A DNA stretch of 64,000 bases from Clostridiales bacterium. Its GTDB lineage: Bacteria; Bacillota; Clostridia; Saccharofermentanales; Saccharofermentanaceae. The stretch lies in contig JAFWFV010000001.1 in the NCBI GenBank assembly GCA_017515465.1, positions 1-64,000 of the forward strand. Direction: 5' to 3'. The notes beneath the pieces are model-generated. The model saw only the letters and a list, made by a program, of their open reading frames with translations. It ran no database searches and had not been told where the DNA came from. Below are positions 7,413 to 16,799 of the stretch, in pieces (positions within the stretch are counted from its first letter, which is position 1; each line of letters opens with the position of its first letter). Both the position numbers and the translations under genes were made by a program.

Positions 7413-10070
7413 ATGGCACGAATTGACAGCATCAACAAGGTTTTTGACCCCAACGAGGCAGAACCGAGATTATACAAGGAGTGGATGGAAAAGGGTTATT
7501 TCAAACCCGATGATGATAAAAGCAAGAAAACATTCTCCATCGTGATGCCGCCCCCGAATATTACGGGACAGCTTCACATGGGTCATGCACTCGATAACAC
7601 ACTCCAGGATATCCTTACCAGATATAAGAGGATGCAGGGTTATTCAGCTCTGTGGCTTCCCGGTACTGACCATGCGTCCATCGCAACTGAGGCCAAGATC
7701 GTTGAGGCCATGCGTAAGGAAGGCATCTTCAAGGAAGACATTGGCAGAGAGAAGTTCCTGGAGAGAGCCTGGGACTGGAAGAAGCAGTACGGCGGACGTA
7801 TCGTTGAACAGCTCAAGAAGCTGGGTTCATCCTGTGACTGGTCCAGGGAACGCTTTACTATGGATGAGGGCTGTTCCGATGCCGTAAAGGAAGTTTTCGT
7901 AAAATACTATAATCAGGGATATATCTACAGGGGAGAGAGGATCATCAACTGGTGTCCTCACTGCCTCACATCCATATCCAACGCCGAGGTTGAATACGAG
8001 GATCAGGCAGGACATTTTTGGCATCTCAGATATCCTCTCGAAGACGGTTCCGGATATGTTGAACTGGCTACCACCAGACCTGAAACTCTGCTCGGTGATA
8101 CTGCCGTTGCGGTCAATCCCAAGGATGAGAGATATAAGGACATCATCGGCAAGATGCTCATCCTGCCTCTCGTTGGCAGAAAGATCCCCGTCGTTGCAGA
8201 CGATTATGTCGATATTGAGTTCGGTACAGGTGTCGTTAAGATCACACCTGCTCATGACCCTAACGACTTTGAGGTTGGTCTCCGTCACAATCTGGAGGTC
8301 ATCAACGTTCTCACACCTGATGCCAAGATCACTGAAGATTATCCCAAGTATGCCGGCATGGACAGATATGAAGCCCGCAAGCTCATCGTTGAGGATCTGG
8401 AAGCTGGCGGATATCTGATCAAGGTCGAGGACTATAACCACAACGTCGGTACATGCTACCGCTGCGGAACGACTATCGAGCCCAGGGTATCACTCCAGTG
8501 GTTCGTAAAGATGGAAGAGCTGGCCAGACCTGCTATCGAAGCAGTAAAGGACGGCCGCACCAGGTTCGTTCCCGAGAGATTCGACAAGAACTACTTCAAC
8601 TGGATGAACGATATCAGAGACTGGTGTATCTCCAGACAGCTCTGGTGGGGACACAGGATCCCTGCATTCTACTGCGATGACTGCGGTGAGATCGTCGTAA
8701 CAAAGGATGATACCGCTGTATGTCCCAAGTGCGGCAAGCCCATGCGCCAGGATCCTGATACTCTCGATACATGGTTCTCATCTGCACTCTGGCCTTTCTC
8801 TACAATGGGATGGCCCGAAAAGACTGAGGACCTGGCCCGTTTCTATCCTACAGATACGCTGGTCACAGGTTATGACATCATCACATTCTGGGTATCCAGG
8901 ATGATGGTTGCCGGTATGGCTCATATGGATGATGTTCATTTCAGGGATGTACTGATCCACGGCCTCGTCAGGGATTCCCAGGGCAGAAAGATGAGTAAGT
9001 CACTGGGCAACGGTATCGATCCTCTGGAGATCATCTCTCAGTACGGTGCCGATGCATTGAGATATGCACTGTGCACTGGCAACGCTCCCGGAAACGATCA
9101 GAGATTCCAGGAAGACAAGATCATGATGGGCCGTAACCTGTCTAACAAGATCTGGAACGCTATGAGATTCGTTATCATGAATCTGGAGGATGACGTTGAT
9201 TTCACAAAGGTTGATCCTTCCAGGTACACGATCGAGGACAAGTGGATACTCACCAATCTTCGCAGGCTCGTGGATGAGGCAACAGTCAACATCGATAACT
9301 ATGATTTCGGCGTTGCACTGGCAAAGATCGTTGATTTCATCTGGGACAACTTCTGTGACTGGTACATTGAGATCGCCAAGAGCAGGCTCTTTGACAAGGC
9401 ATGTGAGACCAGGCTGGAAGCACAGTATCTGCTGAATTATGTGCTCGGTACTGCAGTCAAGCTCCTGCATCCTTTCATGCCTTTCCTTACAGAGGAGGTT
9501 TATTCCAACCTCGTTCTGACTGATAAGGATTCTTCGATCATGATCTCTGACTGGCCCAAGGCTTCCGATATCCCTTCATTCGATAATGAAGCAGATATGA
9601 TGACTACTCTGATGGGCGCCATCCGTTCCATCCGTAACATCAGGACAGAGATGAACGTACCGCCTTCACAGAAGGCCCACATCATCGTTGTTTCCCAGAA
9701 TGAGGATACCTTAAGGATGTTCACAGAGGGTGAGGCATTCCTGGAGAGACTGGCATCAGTATCCAGCCTCGAGACTACCACGGACAAGAGCGGGATCCCT
9801 GCTACTGCCGTTGCAGCCATCTTTGACGGCGGAGAGGTATATATCCCTCTCGAGGAACTGATCGATATCACCAAGGAACTTGACAGGCTCGGTGCCGAAA
9901 AGGAAAAGCTCGCCGGCGAGATCAAGCGTGGTGAGGGCAAGCTGTCCAACGAACAGTTCGTTAACAATGCACCTGAAAAGGTAGTTAACGCAGAACGCGA
10001 GAAACTTGCAAAATATAAAGATATGTATAAAAATGTCGAAGAGAGAATAGATATTCTCTCCAAGATGTGA
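7413..10070 (+). CDS. valS: Valyl-tRNA synthetase
   Basis: 885-residue class I synthetase that charges tRNA-Val. It shows the HIGH motif as HMGH (residues 55-58, in PPPNITGQLHMGHAL), KMSKS at 526-530, the connective editing domain with GDTAVAVNP and PAHDPNDFEVG, CxxC zinc motifs (CYRCG, CDDCG, CPKCG), the anticodon-binding domain and a C-terminal coiled-coil arm. Length is normal. A strong AAGGAAGG precedes the ATG. I see no T-box leader in the 90 bp between the preceding terminator and the start. The next gene starts 14 bp downstream. Confidence 0.97.
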   Translation: MARIDSINKVFDPNEAEPRLYKEWMEKGYFKPDDDKSKKTFSIVMPPPNITGQLHMGHALDNTLQDILTRYKRMQGYSALWLPGTDHASIATEAKIVEAMRKEGIFKEDIGREKFLERAWDWKKQYGGRIVEQLKKLGSSCDWSRERFTMDEGCSDAVKEVFVKYYNQGYIYRGERIINWCPHCLTSISNAEVEYEDQAGHFWHLRYPLEDGSGYVELATTRPETLLGDTAVAVNPKDERYKDIIGKMLILPLVGRKIPVVADDYVDIEFGTGVVKITPAHDPNDFEVGLRHNLEVINVLTPDAKITEDYPKYAGMDRYEARKLIVEDLEAGGYLIKVEDYNHNVGTCYRCGTTIEPRVSLQWFVKMEELARPAIEAVKDGRTRFVPERFDKNYFNWMNDIRDWCISRQLWWGHRIPAFYCDDCGEIVVTKDDTAVCPKCGKPMRQDPDTLDTWFSSALWPFSTMGWPEKTEDLARFYPTDTLVTGYDIITFWVSRMMVAGMAHMDDVHFRDVLIHGLVRDSQGRKMSKSLGNGIDPLEIISQYGADALRYALCTGNAPGNDQRFQEDKIMMGRNLSNKIWNAMRFVIMNLEDDVDFTKVDPSRYTIEDKWILTNLRRLVDEATVNIDNYDFGVALAKIVDFIWDNFCDWYIEIAKSRLFDKACETRLEAQYLLNYVLGTAVKLLHPFMPFLTEEVYSNLVLTDKDSSIMISDWPKASDIPSFDNEADMMTTLMGAIRSIRNIRTEMNVPPSQKAHIIVVSQNEDTLRMFTEGEAFLERLASVSSLETTTDKSGIPATAVAAIFDGGEVYIPLEELIDITKELDRLGAEKEKLAGEIKRGEGKLSNEQFVNNAPEKVVNAEREKLAKYKDMYKNVEERIDILSKM

Positions 10071-10083
10071 TCAGGAGGTTTTT

Positions 10084-10950
10084 ATGGCATCAGGTTTTGA
10101 AGATCAAGTAAAGGTTAATGCGCTTCCGCAGGAGGGTGTTCATTGCTTCCCTGCGAACTCAAAGCAGATAGTATCCAGGAGGATTATCACACTGATCCTT
10201 CTCGTAGTTTTTGGTGCTATTTCCGTTTACTGTTTCATGAAGATGGGAGCACTTTTGCCTGCAGCGATCATCGGATGTCTGGGTGCGGTCGTCTCAGTAC
10301 TCGTATTCGTTCAGACTTTCCTCATCGCAAATTACAGAGTTGCTATCGACTATAACGAGAAGAATGTTGTTCTCAGGTTCAGGTTCAGCAACATAAAGAT
10401 CCCCTTCGAGAACTTCGATGCCAGAGACGGCAGTCCTGACAAGGCAGAAGCCCTGATCGACGGAAACCTGAGCTCTGACAAGGCAATGTATCTCGTTCTC
10501 GACAACGTTTTCGAAGATGCATGCTTCCAGACCTCAACAAGGGATCTCGCATCCAAGGAGGATTTCCTCAAGCTCAAGGAAGAGGCCTTCGCCATTGCAG
10601 ATGCTTATGGTGCCAGGAACAGTGAGGACAAGGTCAGGTTCTGGAATGAGTCTGAAAAGGACAACCAGCTTGACGATGATGATATCGATGCCATCGTAGA
10701 GGCTGCAAAAGAAGCAGATGTTGAAGAGATAACACCTGACGATGCTGAGGAAGAGGAAGAGACAGCTTCTGAGGAGATCAAGACAGAAAAGCTCACACTC
10801 GATCTTTCAGACGACAAGAAGGAAGAAGAAAAGAAAGACGACGAAAAGAAAGAAGACGAGCCTCAGGTCGAGACCAGGGAGAGCCGCAAGGATGAGAGCA
10901 TCGAGCTCGAAAAGCCCGGCGAGACCGGTGATGAGTCAAAGGAAGACTGA
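10084..10950 (+). CDS. Membrane protein with highly acidic C-terminal tail, unknown function
   Basis: 288 residues, not recognised. Two hydrophobic segments occur at about 30-50 and 55-82, joined by a very short loop, then a soluble region (about 85-180) that may be a PH-like fold, then a Glu/Asp/Lys-rich tail (about 190-288) with runs such as EEKKDDEKKEDE. The tail is predicted to be cytoplasmic and disordered. The gene follows valS by 13 bp with AGGAGG before the ATG, so it is probably cotranscribed. Its end is 2 bp from the end of the convergent permease gene. No function is proposed. Confidence 0.75.
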   Translation: MASGFEDQVKVNALPQEGVHCFPANSKQIVSRRIITLILLVVFGAISVYCFMKMGALLPAAIIGCLGAVVSVLVFVQTFLIANYRVAIDYNEKNVVLRFRFSNIKIPFENFDARDGSPDKAEALIDGNLSSDKAMYLVLDNVFEDACFQTSTRDLASKEDFLKLKEEAFAIADAYGARNSEDKVRFWNESEKDNQLDDDDIDAIVEAAKEADVEEITPDDAEEEEETASEEIKTEKLTLDLSDDKKEEEKKDDEKKEDEPQVETRESRKDESIELEKPGETGDESKED

Positions 10951-10952
10951 TA

Positions 10953-12056
10953 TCATCTGAGGATGATGCTCGTTAAATAAAGAACGGCGAGCATGATGAC
11001 ATTAATGACGGTAAAGGCAGCGATATATCTACCGCTGCTTTTATTTTGCGAATAGATCTTATATGTGATCAGGCTGGCCATGCTGGCAATGAGAGTGCCG
11101 AGCCCTCCCAGGTTCGTACCTATGGCCAGAAGATCTCCGTCACTTACAAATGCTGACAACAGCAGGGCGCAGGGGACATTACTGATGACCTGAGACAGGA
11201 TGATAGCGGCAAGGACCGGGTTGGCTGAAGCGATTCCCGTAATGCTGTTATGGATGCTTTCGATCCTGCCGATATTCCCTGAGAGAACGAAAAAGAATAT
11301 GAATGTAAGAAGCAGGGAATAGTCCACTTTCAGAAAGGCCTTGCGGTCCAATATCAGCATGGCAACACAAATGATCGCTAGCATTATCAGGTAGTGAAGA
11401 TATCCGGTCACGCAAACTATCGCAACAAGCATGAGTGCTATATAGATCAGAGTCTTTAATGTGGACGGCCGGGCGGAGACCTTGATATCGGGAGATGCTT
11501 TTCCTTCTCCTATGAGGATAAAGCACAGCCCTATGATCATTGCCAGAGACAGGCCAGTGTAAGGCAGCATCAGCATAACGAAGTGACCTAGCGTCATATT
11601 ATAGTTAGTATAGATAAACGGGTTCTGAGGATTACCGATGGGAGTCAGCATGCTTCCCAGATTGGCGGCGCATGTCATCAGGATCAAGGTGTACATCAGT
11701 CCCTTATCGTCCTTGAAGGGTGTCAGGGTTATCAGGGCAAAAGGGACAAGAGTTACCAGCGTAACGTCGTTTGTCATGATCATGCTTAGGAAGAATGACA
11801 GAATGATCAGCATAAGAGATGCCTTGCGCTGACTCCTGACCTTGGACAGTATGACGGAAGTCATATGATCAAATGCACTCAGATTGCTCAGGGCTCCCAC
11901 AACGAGCATCAGGCCGCCGAGTATTGCCAGCACACGCCAGTTGATATAGCCGGAGTATTCTTTGTCAGGGGGTATTATAAAGCATGAAATAACAGCGAGG
12001 ATGCCTGAAATAGGGAGTACAGGATCCTTTTTGAAAAATGCCATTACCTTATTCAT
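10953..12056 (-). CDS. ArsB/NhaD/CitM-type ion permease
   Basis: 367-residue polytopic membrane protein with about 10-11 hydrophobic segments. MTNDVTLVTLVP and GSMLTPIGNPQNP match the two re-entrant substrate motifs of the ion transporter superfamily that includes arsenite, citrate and Na+/H+ carriers. It is somewhat shorter than typical members (400-430). There is no ArsR, ArsA or ArsC gene near, so an arsenite role is unsupported. Its start overlaps the end of the rluF-like gene by 8 bp, so the two are translated from one message. Confidence 0.82.
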   Translation of the reverse strand: MNKVMAFFKKDPVLPISGILAVISCFIIPPDKEYSGYINWRVLAILGGLMLVVGALSNLSAFDHMTSVILSKVRSQRKASLMLIILSFFLSMIMTNDVTLVTLVPFALITLTPFKDDKGLMYTLILMTCAANLGSMLTPIGNPQNPFIYTNYNMTLGHFVMLMLPYTGLSLAMIIGLCFILIGEGKASPDIKVSARPSTLKTLIYIALMLVAIVCVTGYLHYLIMLAIICVAMLILDRKAFLKVDYSLLLTFIFFFVLSGNIGRIESIHNSITGIASANPVLAAIILSQVISNVPCALLLSAFVSDGDLLAIGTNLGGLGTLIASMASLITYKIYSQNKSSGRYIAAFTVINVIMLAVLYLTSIILR

Positions 12057-12750
12057 ATGATCTCTTTAGTTCTTCCTTTTCTGTTCTCGATAACAGACGA
12101 TATTCCCCGGGCTTCATATTGTCAAGGGTAATATTCATAAAACGGATCCTTCTGAGCTTGACCACACGGTAGCCTAAGTATTCGCACATCCTTCTGATCT
12201 GTCTGTTGAGCCCTTGGTGAAGGACGATCCTGAAACGCCTCGATCCCAGCACTTCAACTTCGCAGGGAAGGGTTATCTGGCCCAGGACGGGCAGGCCGCC
12301 TTCCATCTTTTGGCGGAATGAGCTGTCCAAAGGCTTGTCAACAGAGACGATATATTCCTTTTCATGGTTGTTTTCGGCTCTCAGGAGCTTATTTACTATA
12401 TCCCCGTCATTAGTGAGGAGGATCAGTCCTGATGAGTTCTTATCGAGCCTGCCGATAGGGAATATGCGTTCGGGGTAATTGATGTAATCGATGATGTTGG
12501 TGGGATCTGACCTGTCAGTGGTACAAGTTATCCCCAGAGGCTTATAAAAAGCGATATAGATCTTGTCATCCTTGGGAATAACTGCCTTGCCGTCTAATTC
12601 GACCACATCTCCGTCAGATACGACGGTGCCGAGTTCTGCAACGGTTCCGTTAACGGTGATCCTGCCTTCTGAGATCAGCTGATCCGCGCCTCTCCTGGAG
12701 CAGGCTCCGGTCTCGGCCAGATACTTGTTGATCCTCTTACTTCCAGACAT
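12049..12750 (-). CDS. 23S rRNA pseudouridine synthase, RluF-like
   Basis: 233 residues with an N-terminal S4 RNA-binding domain (RINKYLAETGACSRRGADQL) and the RsuA/RluB/RluF catalytic domain; the catalytic Asp103 lies in GRLDKNSSGLILLTND. The C-terminal segment GLNRQIRRMCEYLGY is typical of the RluF subgroup, which modifies U2604 of 23S rRNA in E. coli. It overlaps both the upstream kinase gene (14 bp) and the downstream permease (8 bp) and so sits within a four-gene - strand operon. The subgroup is less certain than the family. Confidence 0.88.
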   Translation of the reverse strand: MSGSKRINKYLAETGACSRRGADQLISEGRITVNGTVAELGTVVSDGDVVELDGKAVIPKDDKIYIAFYKPLGITCTTDRSDPTNIIDYINYPERIFPIGRLDKNSSGLILLTNDGDIVNKLLRAENNHEKEYIVSVDKPLDSSFRQKMEGGLPVLGQITLPCEVEVLGSRRFRIVLHQGLNRQIRRMCEYLGYRVVKLRRIRFMNITLDNMKPGEYRLLSRTEKEELKRSYE

Positions 12751-14545
12751 TGTAGGATTCTGCCTTAGTCAGTGAGAAACGGAATGTAGTACCCTCGCCG
12801 TATGTGCTTTCAACGGTAATATCCTCACCCATGTAGTTGAGAAGCTCTTTTGCAATGGACAGACCCAGGCCGCTGCCTTTCTTTCCTCTGGCACGGTCAG
12901 CCTTGAAGAACCTGTCGAAGATATGATTGATGTCGTACTCGTGGATTCCCTGACCTGTGTCGGAAACGGAGATATATACCTTACCCTCAACGTCGATGAA
13001 GTCTGAATAGATCGTGACACTTCCTCCGGAAGGCGTGTATTTCTTTGCGTTGTCCAGAAGGATGATCAGAATCTGTTCGACTCGGTCAGGGTTGCCCATA
13101 ACTGTGGGGAGCTTGCCGGAATTGAACTTGACCCTGAAATTGATCCCGGATTCCTTCATGATCGGTATGATCTTCGTCTCGAGATCGGTGAGGAGCTGGT
13201 TGATATCAAAGGGGAAGCTCTTAAAAGCTACAGCCCTGGACTGCAGCTTGGAAAGCTCGAGCATGTCGTCGATCAATCTGGACAGTCTCATGGTCTCGTT
13301 GAGGATGATGTTGTAGTATCTCTGTTTGTCCTCTTCTTTCTTGACCATGCCGTCTGCAAGAGGCTCGATAAGGCCTCTCAGGGTCTGAAGGGGAGTGCGG
13401 AGCTCGTGGGAGATGTTGGAAACGTAATCCCTCCTGGTCCTCTCGAGCTTCTGCTCATCGTAGACGTCTCTGAAGAATCCGATGGCACCTACGCAGTTCC
13501 CGTCTGGATCGAGCTTGGGGACTATTGTGGATGAATATGCATAATCGGGACCTTCTACAAGCCTCTGTTTGTTCTCGGAATCTGCGAGGCATTCGTCAAA
13601 ATCAGTCCATATCTCATCGAATGGTATCAGCTGGAGACGCTCTGTAAACAGATTGCTCCTGTGAGCATTGGTAAAGATCGTGCGGGCTTCGTTATTTACA
13701 ACTATAGGAATACCTTTCTGGTCGACAACCACGATACCTTCGGAAATGACGTTGAAGATATCTTCGAGCCTGTTACGTTCTATCGTGAGATCGTTAATGG
13801 ATTGTGAGAGCCTGTCAGCCAGGATATTGAAGGATGCACCGAGCTCTCCGATCTCGCCTTCGTGGGATTCGTCGGCTCTTACATTCATGTTGCCCTGACC
13901 AAACTGTTTTGCAACTTCGTTGATGTTCTGGAGAGGGAGGATGATCTGGTTGACCATAACATATGAGGGCACCAGCATCGCAAGAGCTGCAAGGAGGGTG
14001 GACAGGGCCAGGATGTTAACAAAAGATGTGATGACCTTGTTGAATTCCTCTACTGCGGATATGGAAACCAGATTGTAGTATGTCCCGTCTATGTCGATGG
14101 TGGTGCAGTTGATCAGGAGCTTTTCTGCGGGATCCGTAGAGTCGATCAGAACGTACCTGATACCGTCCAGTGTTTCGCTGCCCATAGTGGATTCCTGGAC
14201 ATAGGAGATAGCTTTGTAGATCTTGTTCTCGCCTAAGACCAGATAGTCGCGGGAAGGTCTCTCTATGACGTTGCCGTCCATGTCCATCAGGAAGATGTCT
14301 GCTCCTGAGGTCGCAAATGATGTGTCAAACAGGATCTGTCTTATGGATTCATTGTCGATTATCTCCGGATTGTTGACGATCGCATGCTTGATGGCGAATG
14401 TCTGATCGATCGTCCTTTCCACCTCGTTATCTATGGTAACGCTTCTGCCGGCCAGGAGGAATGCAATGAGTGTCAAAAGCATTGATGCAGCCAGGGCACC
14501 GATAACCAGTGACATCGTTCTCCTGAGCATTGCGCTTTGAAACAT
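12737..14545 (-). CDS. Membrane sensor histidine kinase (HAMP-PAS-HisKA-HATPase)
   Basis: 602 residues. Membrane segment 1 is at about 10-32, an extracytoplasmic sensor region runs to about 180, and membrane segment 2 is at about 182-205, followed by HAMP, a PAS domain (NVISEGIVVVDQKGIPI), the phospho-acceptor His380 in SNISHELRTP, and an HATPase domain with N-box (LLDNAKKYTPSGG), G1 (DTGQGI) and G2 (GSGLGLSIAKE). The layout is that of PhoR/WalK kinases. Its start overlaps the stop of the response-regulator gene by 1 bp, so they form a cognate pair. The signal sensed is unknown. Confidence 0.94.
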   Translation of the reverse strand: MFQSAMLRRTMSLVIGALAASMLLTLIAFLLAGRSVTIDNEVERTIDQTFAIKHAIVNNPEIIDNESIRQILFDTSFATSGADIFLMDMDGNVIERPSRDYLVLGENKIYKAISYVQESTMGSETLDGIRYVLIDSTDPAEKLLINCTTIDIDGTYYNLVSISAVEEFNKVITSFVNILALSTLLAALAMLVPSYVMVNQIILPLQNINEVAKQFGQGNMNVRADESHEGEIGELGASFNILADRLSQSINDLTIERNRLEDIFNVISEGIVVVDQKGIPIVVNNEARTIFTNAHRSNLFTERLQLIPFDEIWTDFDECLADSENKQRLVEGPDYAYSSTIVPKLDPDGNCVGAIGFFRDVYDEQKLERTRRDYVSNISHELRTPLQTLRGLIEPLADGMVKKEEDKQRYYNIILNETMRLSRLIDDMLELSKLQSRAVAFKSFPFDINQLLTDLETKIIPIMKESGINFRVKFNSGKLPTVMGNPDRVEQILIILLDNAKKYTPSGGSVTIYSDFIDVEGKVYISVSDTGQGIHEYDINHIFDRFFKADRARGKKGSGLGLSIAKELLNYMGEDITVESTYGEGTTFRFSLTKAESYNVWK

Positions 14546-15228
14546 CAGAGAACCTCGAATTTATAACCTACACCATAAACGGTCTGGATATTCCATCTGG
14601 CGCCCTCGACATTAACCTTCTGTCTGATGCGCTTGATATGTGTGTCTACAGTCCTGGGATCTCCTGAATAGCTGTCTCCCCAGATAGATGTGATCAGCTG
14701 TTCACGGTTGAATACCTGTCCGGGGTTGGAAGCGAGGTGGTGGAGTATCTCAACTTCCTTGGGAGTGAAGGGGATGACTTCATCCTTGATCTTTACAACG
14801 TAATTGCTCACATTGATCTCCAGATCGTAGAACTTGAGAGTTGTGGAATTGTCCTGTGTATCGCCGATCCTGCGGAGTACGACCTTGATCCTGGCGATTA
14901 CCTCTCTGGGAGAGAAAGGCTTTACGATATAATCATCTGCGCCGAGTTCGAGGCCCAGGATCCTGTCGATCTCATCACCCTTGGCAGAAAGAAAGATGAT
15001 AGGTGTGGATATGGACTTCCTGACTTCCTTGCATACGTCGATGCCGCTCATCTCAGGCATCATGATGTCCAGGAGTATCAGGTCAGGATTAGTGGAAAGG
15101 ATGAGGTCCAATGCCTCAGTTCCGTTATATGCATCAGAATGTGTAAAGTTCTCATTATCAAAATACAAGGCCAGTGATTCGTGAACGACGGGATCATCAT
15201 CACAGATCAGTATATGAGGTGCTGCCAT
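14545..15228 (-). CDS. OmpR/PhoB-family response regulator
   Basis: 227 residues. The receiver domain has the acidic cluster DDD at 10-12, phospho-acceptor Asp54 (LLDIMMP), Ser/Thr and Lys switch residues (FLSAKGDE, VKPFSP), then a winged-helix DNA-binding domain (FTPKEVEILHHLASNPGQVF ... DTHIKRIRQK). It is the first gene of a - strand operon with its kinase; AAGGAG lies upstream of the ATG. Targets are unknown. The divergent gene at 15357 encodes a lipoprotein and is a possible target. Confidence 0.95.
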   Translation of the reverse strand: MAAPHILICDDDPVVHESLALYFDNENFTHSDAYNGTEALDLILSTNPDLILLDIMMPEMSGIDVCKEVRKSISTPIIFLSAKGDEIDRILGLELGADDYIVKPFSPREVIARIKVVLRRIGDTQDNSTTLKFYDLEINVSNYVVKIKDEVIPFTPKEVEILHHLASNPGQVFNREQLITSIWGDSYSGDPRTVDTHIKRIRQKVNVEGARWNIQTVYGVGYKFEVL

Positions 15229-15356
15229 AACATTACACTCCTTATTAATAAACTTAAGCTCAATTGCAATTATAACCCAGTATTGTAATTTTTTGTAAAT
15301 GAATTAAAATAAATTAGTTACTTAAATAACCAATCACGAACATGGAGGTGGGTTGA

Positions 15357-16715
15357 ATGATTAATATGAAGAAAGTAACCGCAGCAGCCCTTTCCGTTGC
15401 TCTTGTTTTCTCAATGACTGCTTGTATGGGCGGCAACAAAGACGAGATCATCGACGCTGCTGATACTTTTGCTAAGGCAGTTACTGCCCTCGACGGCAAG
15501 AAGATCATCAAGCTTACAGAGGAACTCGACGGTGACAAGGCTGACAGCATCAAGGATAAGCTGGCCATGACAAACCTGGAGAGCGATGAGAAGGAAGTTA
15601 AGCAGGCTATCGCCGCTACACTTACTTATGCGCTCGATGAGGAGTCAGTAGAGTTCGGTGACAAGAACGAGTCTGCTACTATCGATGCTACATTTACTCT
15701 CGTTGATTACGCAAAGGCTCTCGATGATGACGATCTCTCAGATGCTGACAGCATGGTAGAGGCTATCAATGATCAGAGCAAGACAAAGGATTACGAAGTA
15801 AAGCTCGAATTCGTTAAGGACGAGGATTCCTGGCTCGTTTCCGAGGATACCATCGATGATCTCGGTGATGTATACGCATTCCTCGGCTATGAACTGAGCT
15901 TCGGTGCATCCGGCGGAGATGTTGTCAGCATGATCGACCATACATCATGGTGGATGAGCTCCAACGATAACTATGAGAACGCTACATACATCGAACTCGA
16001 TCTGTGGTTCACATCTAACCCCGGCGTTAACGTTTATTACAAGGTAACAAAGGATGGTACAGAGGTCTACACAAGTGATGTTGAGTCTTTCTCATCTTCT
16101 TACTATGAAGCAAAGTACGGTGAAGAGCAGAATGCCCAGATGAGCGGTTCATACATCGCTGCCGGCAACTACTCGATCCAGATCTTTGCAGAAGACGGAA
16201 CATTGCTGGCTGATGAGTCTACTGTTGTAACAGTTTCATCATCCTCTACCTCAGCTTCATCTACTCCTTCATCATCTTCCACATACACGATCGTTGATGG
16301 CAACTTCGCCAACATCAAGGAACTCGGATGGTGGGATTACGGAGTCGAGGAAGATGACGGTACTGAGCACGGCACAATGGCAGCTGACGCTGTATACTGC
16401 ATCGACTCTGAGACTATCGCATTCTCAATCGAGCTCAACGAGGAAGGACCTGACATCTACTATGCATACTACTTCATCCCCGGCGAGAACGCAGATGCAA
16501 GCTCAGTAGATTACGCAAATCCTACATTTGCTGATACTATCAGCGTAACAGCTTACCGTAACGGTACAATGTTCTACAACATTGACTACACACCTGACAC
16601 AATGGAAGTTGGTACATACGTACTCGTAATCGCTTCCAGCGCAGATCAGGTAACTAACCCTTACATCACAGCTGCTTGTACTGTAATCCCTCAGGATTCA
16701 TCTGATTTCATGTAA
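15357..16715 (+). CDS. Secreted lipoprotein, unknown function
   Basis: 452 residues with a lipoprotein signal peptide: lipobox MTAC, lipidated Cys23. Residues 25-170 form a helical N-terminal domain reminiscent of DUF5105/DUF4878-like lipoproteins; then come a beta-rich domain (about 190-285), a Ser/Thr linker (285-305), and a second beta-rich domain. GGAGGTG lies 6 nt before the first ATG, which fixes the start. It is divergent from the two-component operon and is closed by a strong terminator. The lipoprotein at 17933 has the same overall plan. Function is not recognised; envelope-associated. Confidence 0.8.
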   Translation: MINMKKVTAAALSVALVFSMTACMGGNKDEIIDAADTFAKAVTALDGKKIIKLTEELDGDKADSIKDKLAMTNLESDEKEVKQAIAATLTYALDEESVEFGDKNESATIDATFTLVDYAKALDDDDLSDADSMVEAINDQSKTKDYEVKLEFVKDEDSWLVSEDTIDDLGDVYAFLGYELSFGASGGDVVSMIDHTSWWMSSNDNYENATYIELDLWFTSNPGVNVYYKVTKDGTEVYTSDVESFSSSYYEAKYGEEQNAQMSGSYIAAGNYSIQIFAEDGTLLADESTVVTVSSSSTSASSTPSSSSTYTIVDGNFANIKELGWWDYGVEEDDGTEHGTMAADAVYCIDSETIAFSIELNEEGPDIYYAYYFIPGENADASSVDYANPTFADTISVTAYRNGTMFYNIDYTPDTMEVGTYVLVIASSADQVTNPYITAACTVIPQDSSDFM

Positions 16716-16746
16716 TCCTTTGATTTGAATTCTGTTTGAATTTTGT

Positions 16747-16780
16747 CCCGAATGGTTTAATATACCATTCGGGACTTTTT
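16747..16780 (+). terminator. Strong rho-independent terminator after the lipoprotein gene
   Basis: CCCGAATGGT (16747-16756) and ACCATTCGGG (16764-16773) form a perfect 10-bp stem with a 7-nt loop, followed by ACTTTTT. Confidence 0.95.
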
Positions 16781-16799
16781 ATTTGGAGAGGTATCATTC

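Noticed and set aside
10953..12056. Arsenic resistance operon
   Set aside because: The permease fits a broad ion transporter superfamily and no ars regulator, ATPase or reductase gene is near.
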